Shown: positions 46,437 to 56,881, counted from the stretch's first letter. The stretch is DNA of 64,000 nucleotides from Methylobacterium tardum (GCF_023546765.1 NZ_CP097484.1:4186001-4250000); one strand, 5' to 3'. Program-made: numbers and translations. The notes: generated by a model from the sequence alone, not told the origin.

Positions 46437-47615
46437 ATGCGCGCCTTGCGCACGCGCCGCGCCCTTTATTCCCTGATGATCGCATCGGCCACCTGTCCTG
46501 TCCCAGCGCAGGCCGAGATGCGCATCGAGGCCGCGAAGATAACCGGTGGGGACCTCTGGATCATCGGGTATGCCGACGATCCCGACACAGAGATTACTCT
46601 GGACGACGGGTTTCCGCAGCGAACAGACAGCCGCGGCTACTTCGAGTTCCGCATCGTCTACCATCCGGCCACTTGCATCGCGACGCTGCGCACCCCGCGG
46701 CAGTCCCGCGGCGTCGTCGTCGCCGGCTGTGGCCAGATGGGGCCGCAGGCGGCCGGCCTCGTCGGCCCGGCGGGGCCGCGCGGGGAGCGAGGAGAGGCCG
46801 GTCCCAGAGGCGAGCCGGGCGCCATGGGTCCTCCCGGACCGCCCGGGGCAGACGGTGCGCGCGGCGATCCTGGACCGGCGGGCCCGGCTGGGGGGATCGG
46901 TCCGGTGGGCCCGGCGGGTCCGGCAGGCGCCCCCGGCCCGGTCGGGGCAGTCGGTCCGGCGGGTCCGGCAGGCGCGCCCGGACCGGCGGGCGAGATCGGC
47001 CCGGCGGGTCCGGCAGGCGCGCCCGGCCCCCGCGGCCTGCAAGGGCCGCCGGGGCCGCACGGACCGCCGGGACCGCCTGGGCCGCCCGGCAAGATGGGAC
47101 CGCCCGGGACGATCGCGAAGCCGAAGGTGCCCCCGACGCCGGTGCGGGCGGCGAGACCCCGCCCGGCGCGCAGAATCGGCGCGCCCGAGCGAAGCCCCCG
47201 AGGCCGAGCCGGGCGCCGGGGTGCCTGCCGAGGATCGCTATTGAACCGCGCATCGATGCCGCTTGCGGATTTGTGCGGGTGCCGGAGCGTGGCGCATCCG
47301 GATGCGCGCCAGGCCCGGCCTCCATCGCACGGCGCAGCCTGTGACGCCGCGTGTCGCCACCGAAAAGGCGTTTTCGTGGGGTCGCTCGCTGCCGCAAAAG
47401 GGCGGCGTGGCGCCCCGTCGGAGACCTGTCACCTTAATGCCCCAACCGCCCACTTTCCGAGGCCATGGCACAGCCGACGCGAGCCAAGACGCTCGATTTG
47501 CGTTAAGCGTGACGGTGGGGTGGGCTTAATCGGATCCCAACGGAACGCCATACCTTGGCTGTTTTCGTCGCAGACATCCGGATCGGAAGAGGCCGGAAGG
47601 GCTTGTTCATCGTGA
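46437..47615 (+). CDS. Secreted collagen-like (Gly-X-Y) protein
   Basis: N-terminal signal peptide (cleavage after PVPAQA, residue 26), then an 80-residue beta-type domain ([35 protein letters not shown]) and 40 uninterrupted Gly-X-Y triplets at residues 107-226 (46755-47114). Within them a [11 protein letters not shown] motif recurs three times, so the DNA is also tandemly repetitive. AGGA precedes ATG 46437. The open frame continues to 47615, just into the next gene, but after residue 245 its composition is Arg/Cys-rich and doubtful. Another frame gives [20 protein letters not shown] ending at 47244, so the true end may be there after a frame slip. Surface fibre or adhesin role is inference. 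Confidence 0.65.
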   Translation: MRALRTRRALYSLMIASATCPVPAQAEMRIEAAKITGGDLWIIGYADDPDTEITLDDGFPQRTDSRGYFEFRIVYHPATCIATLRTPRQSRGVVVAGCGQMGPQAAGLVGPAGPRGERGEAGPRGEPGAMGPPGPPGADGARGDPGPAGPAGGIGPVGPAGPAGAPGPVGAVGPAGPAGAPGPAGEIGPAGPAGAPGPRGLQGPPGPHGPPGPPGPPGKMGPPGTIAKPKVPPTPVRAARPRPARRIGAPERSPRGRAGRRGACRGSLLNRASMPLADLCGCRSVAHPDARQARPPSHGAACDAACRHRKGVFVGSLAAAKGRRGAPSETCHLNAPTAHFPRPWHSRREPRRSICVKRDGGVGLIGSQRNAIPWLFSSQTSGSEEAGRACSS

Positions 47616-49288
47616 AACGACGTCCGCCAGCGAGTCGCCCACCATTCCGCGGGGTCGGAATGGTGGCGTCCGGGCTCGCGATCTTGGCAACGGCTCCGGC
47701 CACCGCCGAGACGTTGGAGAGCGCACTCGCGAAGGCCTATCAGGGCAACCCGAGCCTCAACGCGAGCCGTGCCGGCGTGCGCGCGATCGACGAGAACGTC
47801 GCGATCGCGCAGTCCGGCTACCGGCCGCAAGTCAATGTCGGCGCCTCGATCGGCGTTCAGTACCTGCAGACCACCAGCGCCAGCGCCGTCTCCTCGGCCG
47901 GCGGCTCGGCGACGGCCGCGGCAACGGCGGCGGGGACCTCCAGCGCCGGATCGCTTCTGGGGGGCACGGCCGGGGCTGGCTCCACCCTCGGCACCACGAC
48001 CGGGCTCGGCTCCGGGCTCGGGACCAGCACGGGAATCGGCGCCGGCGGTGCCGGTGGCGCGGGCCTGACCTCCGGCGCGACGTCGAACGCAGCCAGTCAG
48101 CCCGGTCAGTCGATCGGATCGACGGCAACCTCGACCGAGGCGGCCGCCCAGACCATCACGTCGCGGCGGACGGTCGGGCAGACTTATCTGCCGGCCAGCG
48201 CGGGCCTGACCGTCACGCAGACGCTGTTCAACGGCTTCCAGACCGACAACCAGACGCGGCGTGCCGAGTCGACCGTCTACAGCCAGCGCGAGATCCTGCG
48301 CTTCACGGAGCTGACGGTCCTCTACAACGCCGTTCAGTCCTACATGAACGTGCTGAGCAACACGGCCACGCTGGAGCTCAATCGGAACAACGTCGAGGTT
48401 CTGGAAGAGCAGCTTCGCCAGACCCGCGACCGGTTCAACGTGGGCGAAGTCACGCGAACCGACGTCGCGCAGGCGGAGGCCCGCCTCGCCGGCGCGCGCT
48501 CGCAGGTCAGCGCCGCCGAATCAGCCCTGCGCACCAGCATCGGCATCTATCGGCAGAACATCGGCGTGGAGCCGCGCCAGCTGGCACCGGGCCGGCCGCT
48601 CGACCGGTTCGTCCCGCCAAGTCTGGACGCGGCCATCGCCATCGGCCTGCGCGATCATCCGCAGATCGTGTCGGCGATCCACGCCGTCGATGCGGCCGAG
48701 GCACAGGTCAAGGTGCTGGAGGGGCAGCTCGCGCCGAGCGTCAGCCTGCAGGGCTCGCTGACCCAGAGCTACGATCAGAGCGGCCCGAACCAGAGCTTCT
48801 TCATCGGATTCGTGGGCGGTCGGGTGAATATCCCGATCTACGAGGGCGGCCAGGTCTACGCGTCGATCCGCCAGGCCAAGGAGACGGTCGGCCAGAACCG
48901 CATTCAGGTCGACCAGGCGCGCGACCAGGTCCGGGCGCAGATCGTCGATTTCTGGGGCCGGCTCGAGGCCGCGAAGGCGCAGGTCATCGCGGCGCAGGCC
49001 CAGGTCCAGGCCAACGAGGTGGCGCTGAACGGCGTGCGCGAGGAAGCGCGCGTCGGCCAGCGCACGACCCTCGACGTGCTCAACGCGCAGCAGGAGCTCC
49101 TCACCTCGCGCGTGAACCTGATCGTCGCCCAGCGCGATCGCGTGATCTTCTCCTACGGGGTGGTTCAGGCGATCGGTCAGCTGACGGCCCGGTTCACCGC
49201 CCTGCCGGTCGAGTACTACAGCGCCAAGGTCCACTACGATCAGGTCAAGGATCTGTGGTTCGGCCTGCGCACGCCGGACGGGCGCTGA
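47612..49288 (+). CDS. TolC-family outer membrane channel with low-complexity insert
   Basis: 558 residues, TolC/OEP fold. Signal sequence region [18 protein letters not shown], then [67 protein letters not shown] and [16 protein letters not shown], all hallmarks of the family. Residues about 87-180 are a Ser/Gly/Thr/Ala-rich insert (repeats such as [16 protein letters not shown]) where normal TolC has a short loop. Start is GTG 47612 with GGAAGG upstream; the ATG frame to 47555 is less likely. Probably serves type I secretion or an efflux pump encoded elsewhere, perhaps the adjacent collagen-like protein. Confidence 0.87.
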   Translation: MKRRPPASRPPFRGVGMVASGLAILATAPATAETLESALAKAYQGNPSLNASRAGVRAIDENVAIAQSGYRPQVNVGASIGVQYLQTTSASAVSSAGGSATAAATAAGTSSAGSLLGGTAGAGSTLGTTTGLGSGLGTSTGIGAGGAGGAGLTSGATSNAASQPGQSIGSTATSTEAAAQTITSRRTVGQTYLPASAGLTVTQTLFNGFQTDNQTRRAESTVYSQREILRFTELTVLYNAVQSYMNVLSNTATLELNRNNVEVLEEQLRQTRDRFNVGEVTRTDVAQAEARLAGARSQVSAAESALRTSIGIYRQNIGVEPRQLAPGRPLDRFVPPSLDAAIAIGLRDHPQIVSAIHAVDAAEAQVKVLEGQLAPSVSLQGSLTQSYDQSGPNQSFFIGFVGGRVNIPIYEGGQVYASIRQAKETVGQNRIQVDQARDQVRAQIVDFWGRLEAAKAQVIAAQAQVQANEVALNGVREEARVGQRTTLDVLNAQQELLTSRVNLIVAQRDRVIFSYGVVQAIGQLTARFTALPVEYYSAKVHYDQVKDLWFGLRTPDGR

Positions 49289-49361
49289 GGTCTTTTCCAC
49301 GGGGAGTGTGGTGCTGGCGCGCTTGCCGCAACGAAATGGCATGGAATACTGATTGAACACC

Positions 49362-49380
49362 GGCCCGTTCGGGCCGCTTT
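49362..49380 (+). terminator. Small hairpin with T-tract between TolC and PopZ genes
   Basis: GGCCC-GTTC-GGGCC followed by GCTTT. The stem is short but perfect; it lies in the 120-nt gap between the TolC stop and the PopZ start. It could be an intrinsic terminator, or part of the PopZ leader. Confidence 0.4.
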
Positions 49381-49410
49381 CCAGTCTCCCATGCCCGAGT
49401 GCGCCTGCCG

Positions 49411-49998
49411 ATGAGTGCAGCAAGCCCCAAGATCCCGGACACGAATTTCCAGGACAAGGCTGCCGACAAGGCGCACGAGCCTTCGATGGAAGAGATCCTG
49501 GCGTCGATCCGGAGGATCATCGCCGACGATCAGGCGACCAAGCCGGCCGAGGTCGCCCCGGCGCCCGAGCCCGACGACGTGCTCGATCTCGCGGAGGTCG
49601 CTGAACCGGTCGTCCGTCCGCGCGCCGTCGCGTCGGAGCCCGAACCGGCGATGATCGATTTCGACGCGATCGATTTCGACGAGCCGGTCGCCCTGGAGCC
49701 GGAGCCGATCCCGGAGCCCCCGGCACCTCCGCCACCACCACCGCCGCAGCCGGTGTTCCAGGCCGCACGGCCGGAGCCGGAGCCCGAGGCCCTCGTCTCG
49801 CCGGCCACCGACGCCAGCGTCAGCGGCGCGTTCAACCTGCTGGCCCACACGGTGCTGACGCAGAACGCCCGGACGCTGGAGGATCTCGTCAAGGAGATGC
49901 TCCGGCCGATGCTGAAATCCTGGCTCGACGACAACCTGCCGGCCGTGGTCGAGCGTCTGGTGCGGGCCGAGATCGAGCGGGTCTCGCGCGGTCGCTGA
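49411..49998 (+). CDS. popZ: PopZ-like polar organizing protein (DUF2497)
   Basis: 195 residues in the classical three-part plan of alphaproteobacterial PopZ. N-terminal helix EPSMEEILASIRRIIADD, a central acidic proline-rich linker (residues about 45-135, with PEPIPEPPAPPPPPPPQP), and C-terminal oligomerisation helices RTLEDLVKEMLRPMLKSWL and VVERLVRAEIERVSRG. PopZ forms a matrix at cell poles that anchors the chromosome-partition complex and other factors. Start MSAASPK at 49411; the in-frame ATG at 49399 is an alternative. In Rhizobiales popZ commonly lies near valS, as here. Confidence 0.92.
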   Translation: MSAASPKIPDTNFQDKAADKAHEPSMEEILASIRRIIADDQATKPAEVAPAPEPDDVLDLAEVAEPVVRPRAVASEPEPAMIDFDAIDFDEPVALEPEPIPEPPAPPPPPPPQPVFQAARPEPEPEALVSPATDASVSGAFNLLAHTVLTQNARTLEDLVKEMLRPMLKSWLDDNLPAVVERLVRAEIERVSRGR

Positions 49999-50070
49999 GT
50001 CTCACGCCGCGGCGGCGGCGCGGGATCCCCGGGTCCTCGAGCCGATCGAGCCGACCGAAATCGCCGCTCA

Positions 50071-50186
50071 CCGTCATCCCGGGTCCGCATGGCGGAACCC
50101 GGGATCCAGAGCCGCCGAGGCACCAAGCACGGGCACCCGATGGGGGTCTGGGTTCCGCGCCCTGCTGCGCAGTCCCGGAACGACGG
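50071..50186. repeat. REP-like palindromic element
   Basis: About 116 bp with imperfect inverted ends: CCGTCATCCCGGG on the left and CCCGGAACGACGG on the right, plus internal GGAACCCGGGATCCAGAG. Elements starting CGTCATCCCGGG are dispersed intergenic repeats in Rhizobiales genomes. It fills most of the 330-nt gap before valS (49999-50329), where no gene is seen. Confidence 0.55.
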
Positions 50187-50329
50187 GCTCGTCGTCGGGG
50201 GCATGGCACATCCTCGATGCCACACGCGTCGCAGAGCCCAGGGGCGGCCGGGCCGCGTGTTGACGGGAGCGGCGTGACGGTCGAAAGCGGGTCCAACCCC
50301 GTTTGGACAAGCGCCCGCCCGTACCCGCG

Positions 50330-53047
50330 ATGATGGACAAGACCTTCGAGCCCGCCTCCGTCGAGGCGCGGATCTCCGCAGCCTGGGTCGAGGCTGACGC
50401 CTTCCGCGCCGGCCGGCCCGAGCGCGCTGGGGCCCCGCCGTACTGCATCGTGATCCCGCCGCCGAACGTGACGGGCTCGCTGCACATGGGCCACGCCCTT
50501 AACAACACCCTGCAGGACGTCCTTTGCCGCTTCGAGCGCATGCGCGGCAAGGACGTGCTGTGGCAGCCCGGGACCGATCACGCCGGGATCGCGACGCAGA
50601 TGGTGGTCGAGCGGCGCATGGCCGAGGCCCGGGAGCCCGGCCGACGTGAGATCGGCCGCGCGGCCTTCGTCGAGAAGGTCTGGGCCTGGAAGGCGGAATC
50701 CGGCGGCGCCATCGTCAACCAGCTCAAGCGTCTTGGTGCCTCCTGCGACTGGTCGCGGGAGCGCTTCACCATGGACGAGGGCCTGAGCCGCGCCGTGCTC
50801 AAGACCTTCGTCGACCTGCACCGCCAGGGCCTGATCTACCGCGACAAGCGGCTGGTGAACTGGGACCCAAAATTCCAGACCGCGATCTCGGATCTGGAGG
50901 TCCAGCAGATCGAGACCAAGGGCCATCTCTGGCACTTCGACTACCCGGTCGTGGACGAGGCCGGCCGTGAGACCGGCGAGATCATCACGGTGGCGACGAC
51001 CCGCCCCGAGACGATGCTGGGCGATACCGGCATCGCGGTCCATCCCGAGGACGAGCGCTACCGGGCGCTCGTCGGCAAGCGCGTGCGCCTGCCCCTGGTC
51101 GGCCGCCTGATCCCGATCGTCGCCGATGAGTATTCCGATCCCGAGAAGGGCACCGGCGCGGTCAAGATCACCCCGGCCCACGACTTCAACGACTTCGAGG
51201 TCGGTCGGCGCCACGGGCTCGGCCTGATCAACGTGCTCGATCCCGAGGGCCGGATGCTGCTCGACGGCAACGCGGCCTTCCTCGACGGGACCTCGCCCGA
51301 GCCGGAGGCCCTGGCGCTCCACGGCCTCGACCGGGCGCAGGCGCGCAAGGAGGTTGTCGCCCTGATGGAGGCGCGCGAGCGCCTGCGCACGATCGAGCCG
51401 AACACCCATGCGGTCCCGCACGGCGACCGCTCGGGCGTCGTCATCGAGCCGTACCTGACCGACCAGTGGTATGTGAACGTCAAGCCGCTGGCCGAACGCG
51501 CTCTGCAGGCGGTGCGCGACGGACAGACCAAGTTCGTCCCCGAGAATTACGAGAAGACGTTCTTCCAGTGGCTCACCAACATCGAGCCCTGGTGCGTCTC
51601 GCGCCAGCTCTGGTGGGGCCACCAGATCCCGGTCTGGTACGACGCGGAGGGCGGCATCTTCGTCGCCGAGAGCGAGGCCGAGGCGCTGGCTGCGGCCGCG
51701 GCCAAGCACGGCCGATCCGTGGCGCTGACCCGCGACGAGGACGTCCTCGACACGTGGTTCTCCTCGGCGCTCTGGCCGTTCTCGACGCTCGGCTGGCCGG
51801 ATTCGACCCCGGAGCTGACGCGCTTCTACCCGACCAACACCCTGGTGACCGGCAAGGACATCCTGTTCTTCTGGGTCGCCCGGATGATGATGATGGGCCT
51901 GCACCTCACCGACCGGGCGCCGTTCGACACGGTCTACCTGCACACCCTGGTGCGGGACGCGTCGGGCGCGAAGATGTCGAAGTCGAAGGGCAACGTCGTC
52001 GATCCCCTGCAGCTGATCGATCAGGTCGGCGCCGACGTCCTGCGCTTCACCCTCTGCGCGCTGGCGGTCCAGGGCCGCGACATCAAGCTGTCCACCGACC
52101 GGGTCCAGAGCTACCGCAACTTCGCGACCAAGCTCTGGAACGCCGCCCGCTTCGCCGAGCTGAACGGCTGCGGCCTGGATCCGGCCTTCGACCCGCGCTC
52201 CGCCACCGGCGCCATCAACCGTTGGGCGCTCACCGAGGCCGCCCGCGCGGTCGATGAGGTGACGGCGGCGCTGGAAGCCTTCCGCTTCAACGACGCGGCG
52301 GGCGCCGCCTACCGCTTCGTCTGGAACATCTTCTGCGATTGGTACCTCGAACTCGCCAAGCCCGTGCTTCAGGGCGAGAATGTCGATCCCGCGATCCGGG
52401 CCGAGACGCAGGCGAGCGTGGCGTTCCTGATCGATCAGGTCGCCAAGCTCCTGCACCCGTTCATGCCATTCCTCACCGAGGAGCTGTGGGCGATCAAGGG
52501 CGCCGCCCTGCCGGAGCGCGGCCTCCTGACCCTCGCCGCCTGGCCGGACCTCGGCGGTCTCGCCGATGCGGCCGCGGAGGCCGAGGTCGGCTTCGTGGTC
52601 GATCTCGTCAGCCAGATCCGCTCGGCGCGGTCCGAGACCAATGTGCCGGCCGGCGCGCAGATCCCGCTCGTGATGGTCGGCGCCGCCCAGGAGATCCGGG
52701 CGCGGGTCGAGGCATGGCGCGACACGCTGCTGCGCCTCGCCCGGCTGTCGGAGATCACCTTCGCGGACACGCCGCCGAAGAACTCGGTTCAGCTTCTGGT
52801 GCGCGGCAGCGTCGCCGCCCTTCCCCTGGAAGGCGTTGTCGATCTCGCCGCCGAGGTCGCGCGCCTGAAGAAGGAGCAGGGCAAGGCGGAGGGCGAGATC
52901 AAGAAGATCGACGCCAAGCTCGGCAACGCCGATTTCGTCGCCCGCGCACCGGAGGAGATCATCGAGGAGAACCGCGAGCGCCGGGAGAGCGAGGCGGCGC
53001 GGCTCGTGAAGATCGAGGAGGCGCTGGCGCGCCTGAGCGGGGACTGA
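50330..53047 (+). CDS. valS: Valyl-tRNA synthetase
   Basis: About 905 residues. Class I synthetase with HIGH-type motif PPPNVTGSLHMGHAL (near residue 45), editing domain (VATTRPETMLGDTGIAVHP), and KMSKS in SGAKMSKSKGNVVDPLQL. The anticodon-binding domain follows, and a C-terminal coiled coil (ARLKKEQGKAEGEIKKIDAKL) typical of ValRS closes the protein. Start taken at ATG 50330 (MMDKTFEPASVEARI); the frame is open from a TTG at 50303. Essential, cytoplasmic. Intact over 2.7 kb, in contrast to the broken genes to the left. Confidence 0.97.
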   Translation: MMDKTFEPASVEARISAAWVEADAFRAGRPERAGAPPYCIVIPPPNVTGSLHMGHALNNTLQDVLCRFERMRGKDVLWQPGTDHAGIATQMVVERRMAEAREPGRREIGRAAFVEKVWAWKAESGGAIVNQLKRLGASCDWSRERFTMDEGLSRAVLKTFVDLHRQGLIYRDKRLVNWDPKFQTAISDLEVQQIETKGHLWHFDYPVVDEAGRETGEIITVATTRPETMLGDTGIAVHPEDERYRALVGKRVRLPLVGRLIPIVADEYSDPEKGTGAVKITPAHDFNDFEVGRRHGLGLINVLDPEGRMLLDGNAAFLDGTSPEPEALALHGLDRAQARKEVVALMEARERLRTIEPNTHAVPHGDRSGVVIEPYLTDQWYVNVKPLAERALQAVRDGQTKFVPENYEKTFFQWLTNIEPWCVSRQLWWGHQIPVWYDAEGGIFVAESEAEALAAAAAKHGRSVALTRDEDVLDTWFSSALWPFSTLGWPDSTPELTRFYPTNTLVTGKDILFFWVARMMMMGLHLTDRAPFDTVYLHTLVRDASGAKMSKSKGNVVDPLQLIDQVGADVLRFTLCALAVQGRDIKLSTDRVQSYRNFATKLWNAARFAELNGCGLDPAFDPRSATGAINRWALTEAARAVDEVTAALEAFRFNDAAGAAYRFVWNIFCDWYLELAKPVLQGENVDPAIRAETQASVAFLIDQVAKLLHPFMPFLTEELWAIKGAALPERGLLTLAAWPDLGGLADAAAEAEVGFVVDLVSQIRSARSETNVPAGAQIPLVMVGAAQEIRARVEAWRDTLLRLARLSEITFADTPPKNSVQLLVRGSVAALPLEGVVDLAAEVARLKKEQGKAEGEIKKIDAKLGNADFVARAPEEIIEENRERRESEAARLVKIEEALARLSGD

Positions 53048-53050
53048 GCG

Positions 53051-53416
53051 TCACCGGTGGGTGCCGAGGGCGCCAGTGAACGCCTTCGGCGCCCCCCAAC
53101 TGCCGGACGCCATGGCGCTGGGTCTCCGGAAGTCATTCTGTGACGCAACACGCGGATGCGTGGTGTAGTCCGGCGGAACATACCCGCCGGCCTGATTCCA
53201 GTACCCGGGCTTCGGGTTGGCTGACGTCTTGGCGCCACGACCCTCATCGTGGCGGCGCGTATCGACGCCGTAGGTCGTCCTGGCATTGCTCCGCGCGACC
53301 GGCACCGCGAAGGCCGGCGTGGCGTCGAAATAGTCGCGGTAATCCGTGTCCGATTCGACAGCCGTCGCCCCGACAGTCGATCCGAAGAACACGGCGGCCG
53401 CGAACAGTGTCCTCAT
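53051..53416 (-). CDS. Small secreted hypothetical protein
   Basis: 121 residues. N-terminal signal peptide MRTLFAAAVFFGSTVGATAV, then a mature domain rich in Tyr, Asp, Pro and Arg (DYRDYFDATPAF; YWNQAGGYVPPDYTTHP) with no Cys. GGAGGGG lies 8-14 nt upstream of ATG 53416, so expression is likely. The ORF is open to 53611 but the extension lacks a ribosome site. It ends only 3 nt from the end of valS on the opposite strand. No family is recognised. Confidence 0.6.
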   Translation of the reverse strand: MRTLFAAAVFFGSTVGATAVESDTDYRDYFDATPAFAVPVARSNARTTYGVDTRRHDEGRGAKTSANPKPGYWNQAGGYVPPDYTTHPRVASQNDFRRPSAMASGSWGAPKAFTGALGTHR

Positions 53417-53703
53417 GATTGTACCCCTCCGCCTGTACGCTGGCATCCTGCGGATCCGAAAGTATCGGCCGCTGCCGAACGCGGTGGGATTATGGATCGA
53501 CGCTGCGGAAGCGCGGTGACACGCGGCACAAGCCAGCGACGTTTCCCACGCCGCACGGCGTCGTCGCGATTGGCCGCCCCGCACCTGTCGAAACCGTAAT
53601 GTGACCGCCACGCCCGGGTCAGGGGCCGCCCTCTAGACAGATCCCATCGACCGCCGCGCCAGCCGGCGTCGTCCCGATCAGTCCCGAGAGGTTTCAGACC
53701 CCC

Positions 53704-55230
53704 ATGACCGAGACCCGTCCTTCCGGCCGCACCTCGCGCCGCGCCCTCGCCTCCGTGGCCGCCGCCGCTCTGATCGCCGGCGGCGCCCTTGGCAGCGGCT
53801 ACCTGCCGTCCGCCACCCCGGCCTACGCGCAGGCCCTTCCGAAATCCCCGATCGAGGCCCCCGAGCACCCGCCGGGCTCCTTCGCCGGCATCGTCAACAA
53901 GGTGAAGCCGGGCGTCGTCTCGGTGAAGGTGAAGCTCGGCGATTCGGCGAGCAGCGACGACGATGACGGCCCTGGCCAGGGCCGCAACCTCCAGAACGTG
54001 CCGCCGCAGCTGCGCGAGTTCTTCAAGCGCTTCGGCCAGAACGGCCCGGGCGGGATGCAGCCGCAGCACCAGGGCCCGCGCGGCGCGGTCGGCTCCGGCT
54101 TCATCATCTCGGCCGACGGCTACGTGGTGACCAACAACCACGTGGTCGACCATGCCAAGACCGTGCAGGTGACCCTGGACGACGGCCGGACGCTCGACGC
54201 GAAGGTCATCGGCAAGGATTCGAAGACCGACGTCGCGCTCCTGAAGATCAACGAGGGCTCGAACTTCCCCTACGTGCAGTTCGGCAAGACCGCGCCGCAG
54301 GTCGGCGACTGGGTCGTGGCGATCGGCAACCCGTTCGGCCTCGGCGGCACCGTCACCGCCGGCATCGTCTCGGCCCGCGGCCGCGACATCGGCGCCGGCC
54401 CCTACGACGACTTCCTGCAGATCGATGCCCCGATCAACAAGGGCAATTCCGGCGGCCCGACCTTCAACGTCAACGGCGAGGTGGTCGGCGTGAACACCGC
54501 CATCGCGTCTCCGTCGGGCGGCAGCGTCGGCCTCGCCTTCGCGATCCCGGCCGAGACCGTGCAGGCGGTGGTCGAGCAGCTCCGCACCGACGGCAAGGTC
54601 GCCCGCGGCTATCTCGGCGTCCAGATCCAGCCGGTGACGCAGGACATCGCCGAGGGTCTCGGCCTCGACAAGGCCAAGGGCGCCCTCGTTGACCACGCCG
54701 AGAGCGGCACCCCGGCGGCGAAGGCCGGCCTCAAGTCGGGCGACGTGATCGAGAAGGTCAACGGCGACACGGTGGACAGCGCCCGCGAGCTGTCGCGCAA
54801 GATCGCCGGCATGAAGCCCGGCGCCAAGGTCGAGCTCAGCTACCTGCGCGGCGGCAAGTCGGACGTCGCCACGGTGACGCTGGGCACCATGCCGACCGAC
54901 GGCACCAAGGTCGCGAGTCGCGATGACGATACCGGCAACGGCCAGCCGCGGCTCGGCCTCCAGCTCGCGCCGGCCGGCGAGGTCGGCCTGTCCGACCAGG
55001 GCGTCGCGGTGGTGCAGGTCGATCCGGACGGGCCGGCGGCCGCCAAGGGCATCGAGACGGGCGACGTGATCCTCGACGTCGGCGGCCAGAGCGTGTCCCG
55101 GCCGGCGGACGTGGCCGCACAGATCCGGGCGGCGGAGTCCAGCGGGCGCAAGGCCGTGCTGATGCGGGTGAAGAGCGGCAAGGGGCAGACCCGGTTCGTC
55201 GCGGTCTCGCTCAGCAAGAACGCCGGCTGA
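53704..55230 (+). CDS. degP: Periplasmic serine protease, DegP/HtrA family (Do)
   Basis: 508 residues. Tat- or Sec-type signal ([20 protein letters not shown]), ending near AYAQA. Trypsin-like domain with the triad His in [11 protein letters not shown], Asp in SKTDVALLK and Ser in [11 protein letters not shown]. Two PDZ domains follow ([36 protein letters not shown]). Degrades or refolds misfolded envelope proteins. Upstream, 290 nt separate it from the small secreted gene and probably hold the promoter, perhaps a stress-responsive one. A strong intrinsic terminator follows (55289-55318). Confidence 0.93.
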   Translation: MTETRPSGRTSRRALASVAAAALIAGGALGSGYLPSATPAYAQALPKSPIEAPEHPPGSFAGIVNKVKPGVVSVKVKLGDSASSDDDDGPGQGRNLQNVPPQLREFFKRFGQNGPGGMQPQHQGPRGAVGSGFIISADGYVVTNNHVVDHAKTVQVTLDDGRTLDAKVIGKDSKTDVALLKINEGSNFPYVQFGKTAPQVGDWVVAIGNPFGLGGTVTAGIVSARGRDIGAGPYDDFLQIDAPINKGNSGGPTFNVNGEVVGVNTAIASPSGGSVGLAFAIPAETVQAVVEQLRTDGKVARGYLGVQIQPVTQDIAEGLGLDKAKGALVDHAESGTPAAKAGLKSGDVIEKVNGDTVDSARELSRKIAGMKPGAKVELSYLRGGKSDVATVTLGTMPTDGTKVASRDDDTGNGQPRLGLQLAPAGEVGLSDQGVAVVQVDPDGPAAAKGIETGDVILDVGGQSVSRPADVAAQIRAAESSGRKAVLMRVKSGKGQTRFVAVSLSKNAG

Positions 55231-55244
55231 GGCCGGTCTCTCCC

Positions 55245-55267
55245 GGCGCGGGGCCCCTCCCCGCGCC
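55245..55267 (+). terminator. GC-rich hairpin after the protease gene
   Basis: GGCGCGGGG / CCCCGCGCC stem with a five-nt loop, 15 nt after the protease stop. No T-run follows; the hairpin at 55289-55318 is the better terminator. Confidence 0.4.
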
Positions 55268-55288
55268 GTCTCGTGGTGGCCTCCGACT

Positions 55289-55318
55289 GGCGCCGGCCGA
55301 GCAGGCCGGCGCCGTTTT
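55289..55318 (+). terminator. Intrinsic terminator of the protease gene
   Basis: Perfect 10-bp stem GGCGCCGGCC / GGCCGGCGCC around GAGCA, followed by GTTTT. Its right edge lies 40 nt from the convergent methyltransferase end, so it may serve both genes. Confidence 0.75.
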
Positions 55319-55357
55319 CGTCGGAAGCGGCTCGCGGCGCTCGATCCCGGAGAGGCA

Positions 55358-56089
55358 CTACCGCGCGGTTGCGGAATCTCGGCAAGGGCGGATCGAGTCC
55401 GGCTTCGGGCGCGCGTCCGGCGCGGGCGCCGCGAAGACCGCGAGATAGGCGCCACCCTTCAAGGGCTGGAAGCCGGTCTCCCGATAGCCGGCCGCAGACA
55501 GCTCGCAGCGCAGGAGGGCCGGCGGGGTGCCGTGGCGGGACGGAATGTCGTCCGCGTCGGCGATGCCGACGCGCCCGCCCGGACGCATCGCCGAAGCCGG
55601 GTTGTACAGCAGGCCGAAGGGCTGGGTGATCTCGTGGTACATGTGCACGAGGATCGCCGCGTCCACGGATTCCGGGGGCAGGCGCGGATCATGCGGCTCG
55701 CCCCGCACCAATGTGACGTTGCCGAGGCCACGCACGCGCTTTTCCAGGGCTGCCAGGTAATCCGGGGTCACGTCCTCGGCCAGCACCCGGCCGCCCGGAC
55801 CGACAAGCGGGCTCAGGCGGACCACGTAGTAGCCGCTGCCGGCGCCGACATCGGCCACGGTTTCGCCGGGCGCGATGCCCATGCCCTTGGCGACCTCGGC
55901 GAACTCGCCGGCCTTGTCGCGCTCTGCCTCCGAGGACCAGCGCGGCGCGACGATCTCGGCCACGGGCCGGTCGGGCTTGGGGAAGGCGCTCGCGGGTGCC
56001 CCGGCGGGTGCCAGCGGCTCGGCGGCGAGCGCCGGACCGGTCAGGGCGACGGAGAGGAGGGCCAAGCGGAGGGCCGAGGTGCGGATCAT
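55358..56089 (-). CDS. Exported class I methyltransferase
   Basis: 243 residues. Starts [25 protein letters not shown], a clear signal peptide, so the enzyme should be periplasmic, an unusual place for a SAM-dependent reaction. The SAM site is [20 protein letters not shown], followed by [10 protein letters not shown] (acidic ribose contact) and [12 protein letters not shown]. The C-terminus is rich in Pro and Asp and may not be folded. ATG 56101 is an alternative start four codons earlier. It lies between the protease and trmD on the opposite strand. Substrate unknown. Confidence 0.75.
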   Translation of the reverse strand: MIRTSALRLALLSVALTGPALAAEPLAPAGAPASAFPKPDRPVAEIVAPRWSSEAERDKAGEFAEVAKGMGIAPGETVADVGAGSGYYVVRLSPLVGPGGRVLAEDVTPDYLAALEKRVRGLGNVTLVRGEPHDPRLPPESVDAAILVHMYHEITQPFGLLYNPASAMRPGGRVGIADADDIPSRHGTPPALLRCELSAAGYRETGFQPLKGGAYLAVFAAPAPDARPKPDSIRPCRDSATAR

Positions 56090-56164
56090 GGCCGACAACA
56101 CGCGGAGCGCCTCGGTGGTGCCGCGGACGTTGACCGTGCCGCACCCTGCGCGCCATCAAGCGCC

Positions 56165-56881
56165 ATGACGCGCGCGGACACGCCCTGGCGGGCCACGATC
56201 CTGACCCTCTACCCGGAGATGTTCCCGGGCCCGCTCGGCGTGTCGCTCTCGGGCGACGCCCTGGCGCGGGGCGACTGGAGCCTGGAGGCGCGCAACATTC
56301 GCGAGCACGGCCTCGGCCGCCATCGCTCCGTGGACGACACGCCCGCGGGCGGTGGCGCTGGAATGGTGCTGCGCTGTGACGTGCTCGGCGCCGCCATCGA
56401 CGCCGCGACCGGGACGGACGATCCGCGCCCGCGCCTGCTGATGTCGCCGCGCGGACGGCCGCTCACCCAGGCGCGGGTGCGGGCGCTCGCCGCGGGTCCG
56501 GGGGCGCTGATCGTCTGCGGACGCTTCGAGGGGGTCGGCGAGCGGGTGATCGCCGGGCGCGGCCTGGAGGAGGTCTCGATCGGCGACTACGTGCTCTCCG
56601 GCGGCGAGATCGCCGCCCTGGTAGTGCTCGACGCCTGCGTGCGGCTGCTGCCCGGCGTGATGGGCAAGAGCGAATCGGGCGACGAGGAGAGCTTCGAGGG
56701 CGGCCTCCTCGAATACCCGCACTACACGCGGCCGCGCGACTGGGAGGGTCGCGCGATCCCCGACGTGCTCTCCGGCGGCAATCACGCGGCCATCGCCCGC
56801 TGGCGGCGGGCGGAGGCCGAGCGCATCACGGCCGAACGCCGCCCGGATCTCCTCGATGCGGGCGCCCGCACCCGGTCCTGA
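56165..56881 (+). CDS. trmD: tRNA (guanine-N1)-methyltransferase TrmD
   Basis: 238 residues. Methylates G37 of tRNAs with a G at position 36, such as tRNA-Pro, Leu(CNN) and Arg(CCG). SPOUT-class motifs are [15 protein letters not shown] at the start, [17 protein letters not shown] with [18 protein letters not shown], and the SAM-binding knot [19 protein letters not shown]. The C-terminal region [13 protein letters not shown] is conserved. Start ATG 56165; the frame is open to 55532 without support. Here it stands apart from rimM and rplS, with which it is often clustered. Confidence 0.95.
   Translation: MTRADTPWRATILTLYPEMFPGPLGVSLSGDALARGDWSLEARNIREHGLGRHRSVDDTPAGGGAGMVLRCDVLGAAIDAATGTDDPRPRLLMSPRGRPLTQARVRALAAGPGALIVCGRFEGVGERVIAGRGLEEVSIGDYVLSGGEIAALVVLDACVRLLPGVMGKSESGDEESFEGGLLEYPHYTRPRDWEGRAIPDVLSGGNHAAIARWRRAEAERITAERRPDLLDAGARTRS

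Noticed and set aside
46755-47114. Tandem DNA repeat as a CRISPR or satellite array
   Set aside because: The periodicity is that of Gly-X-Y codons in a coding frame, without conserved direct repeats and spacers.
49889-52456. 855-codon frame opposite valS
   Set aside because: Antisense of a certain gene; no motif and typical Arg/Val/Asp filler.
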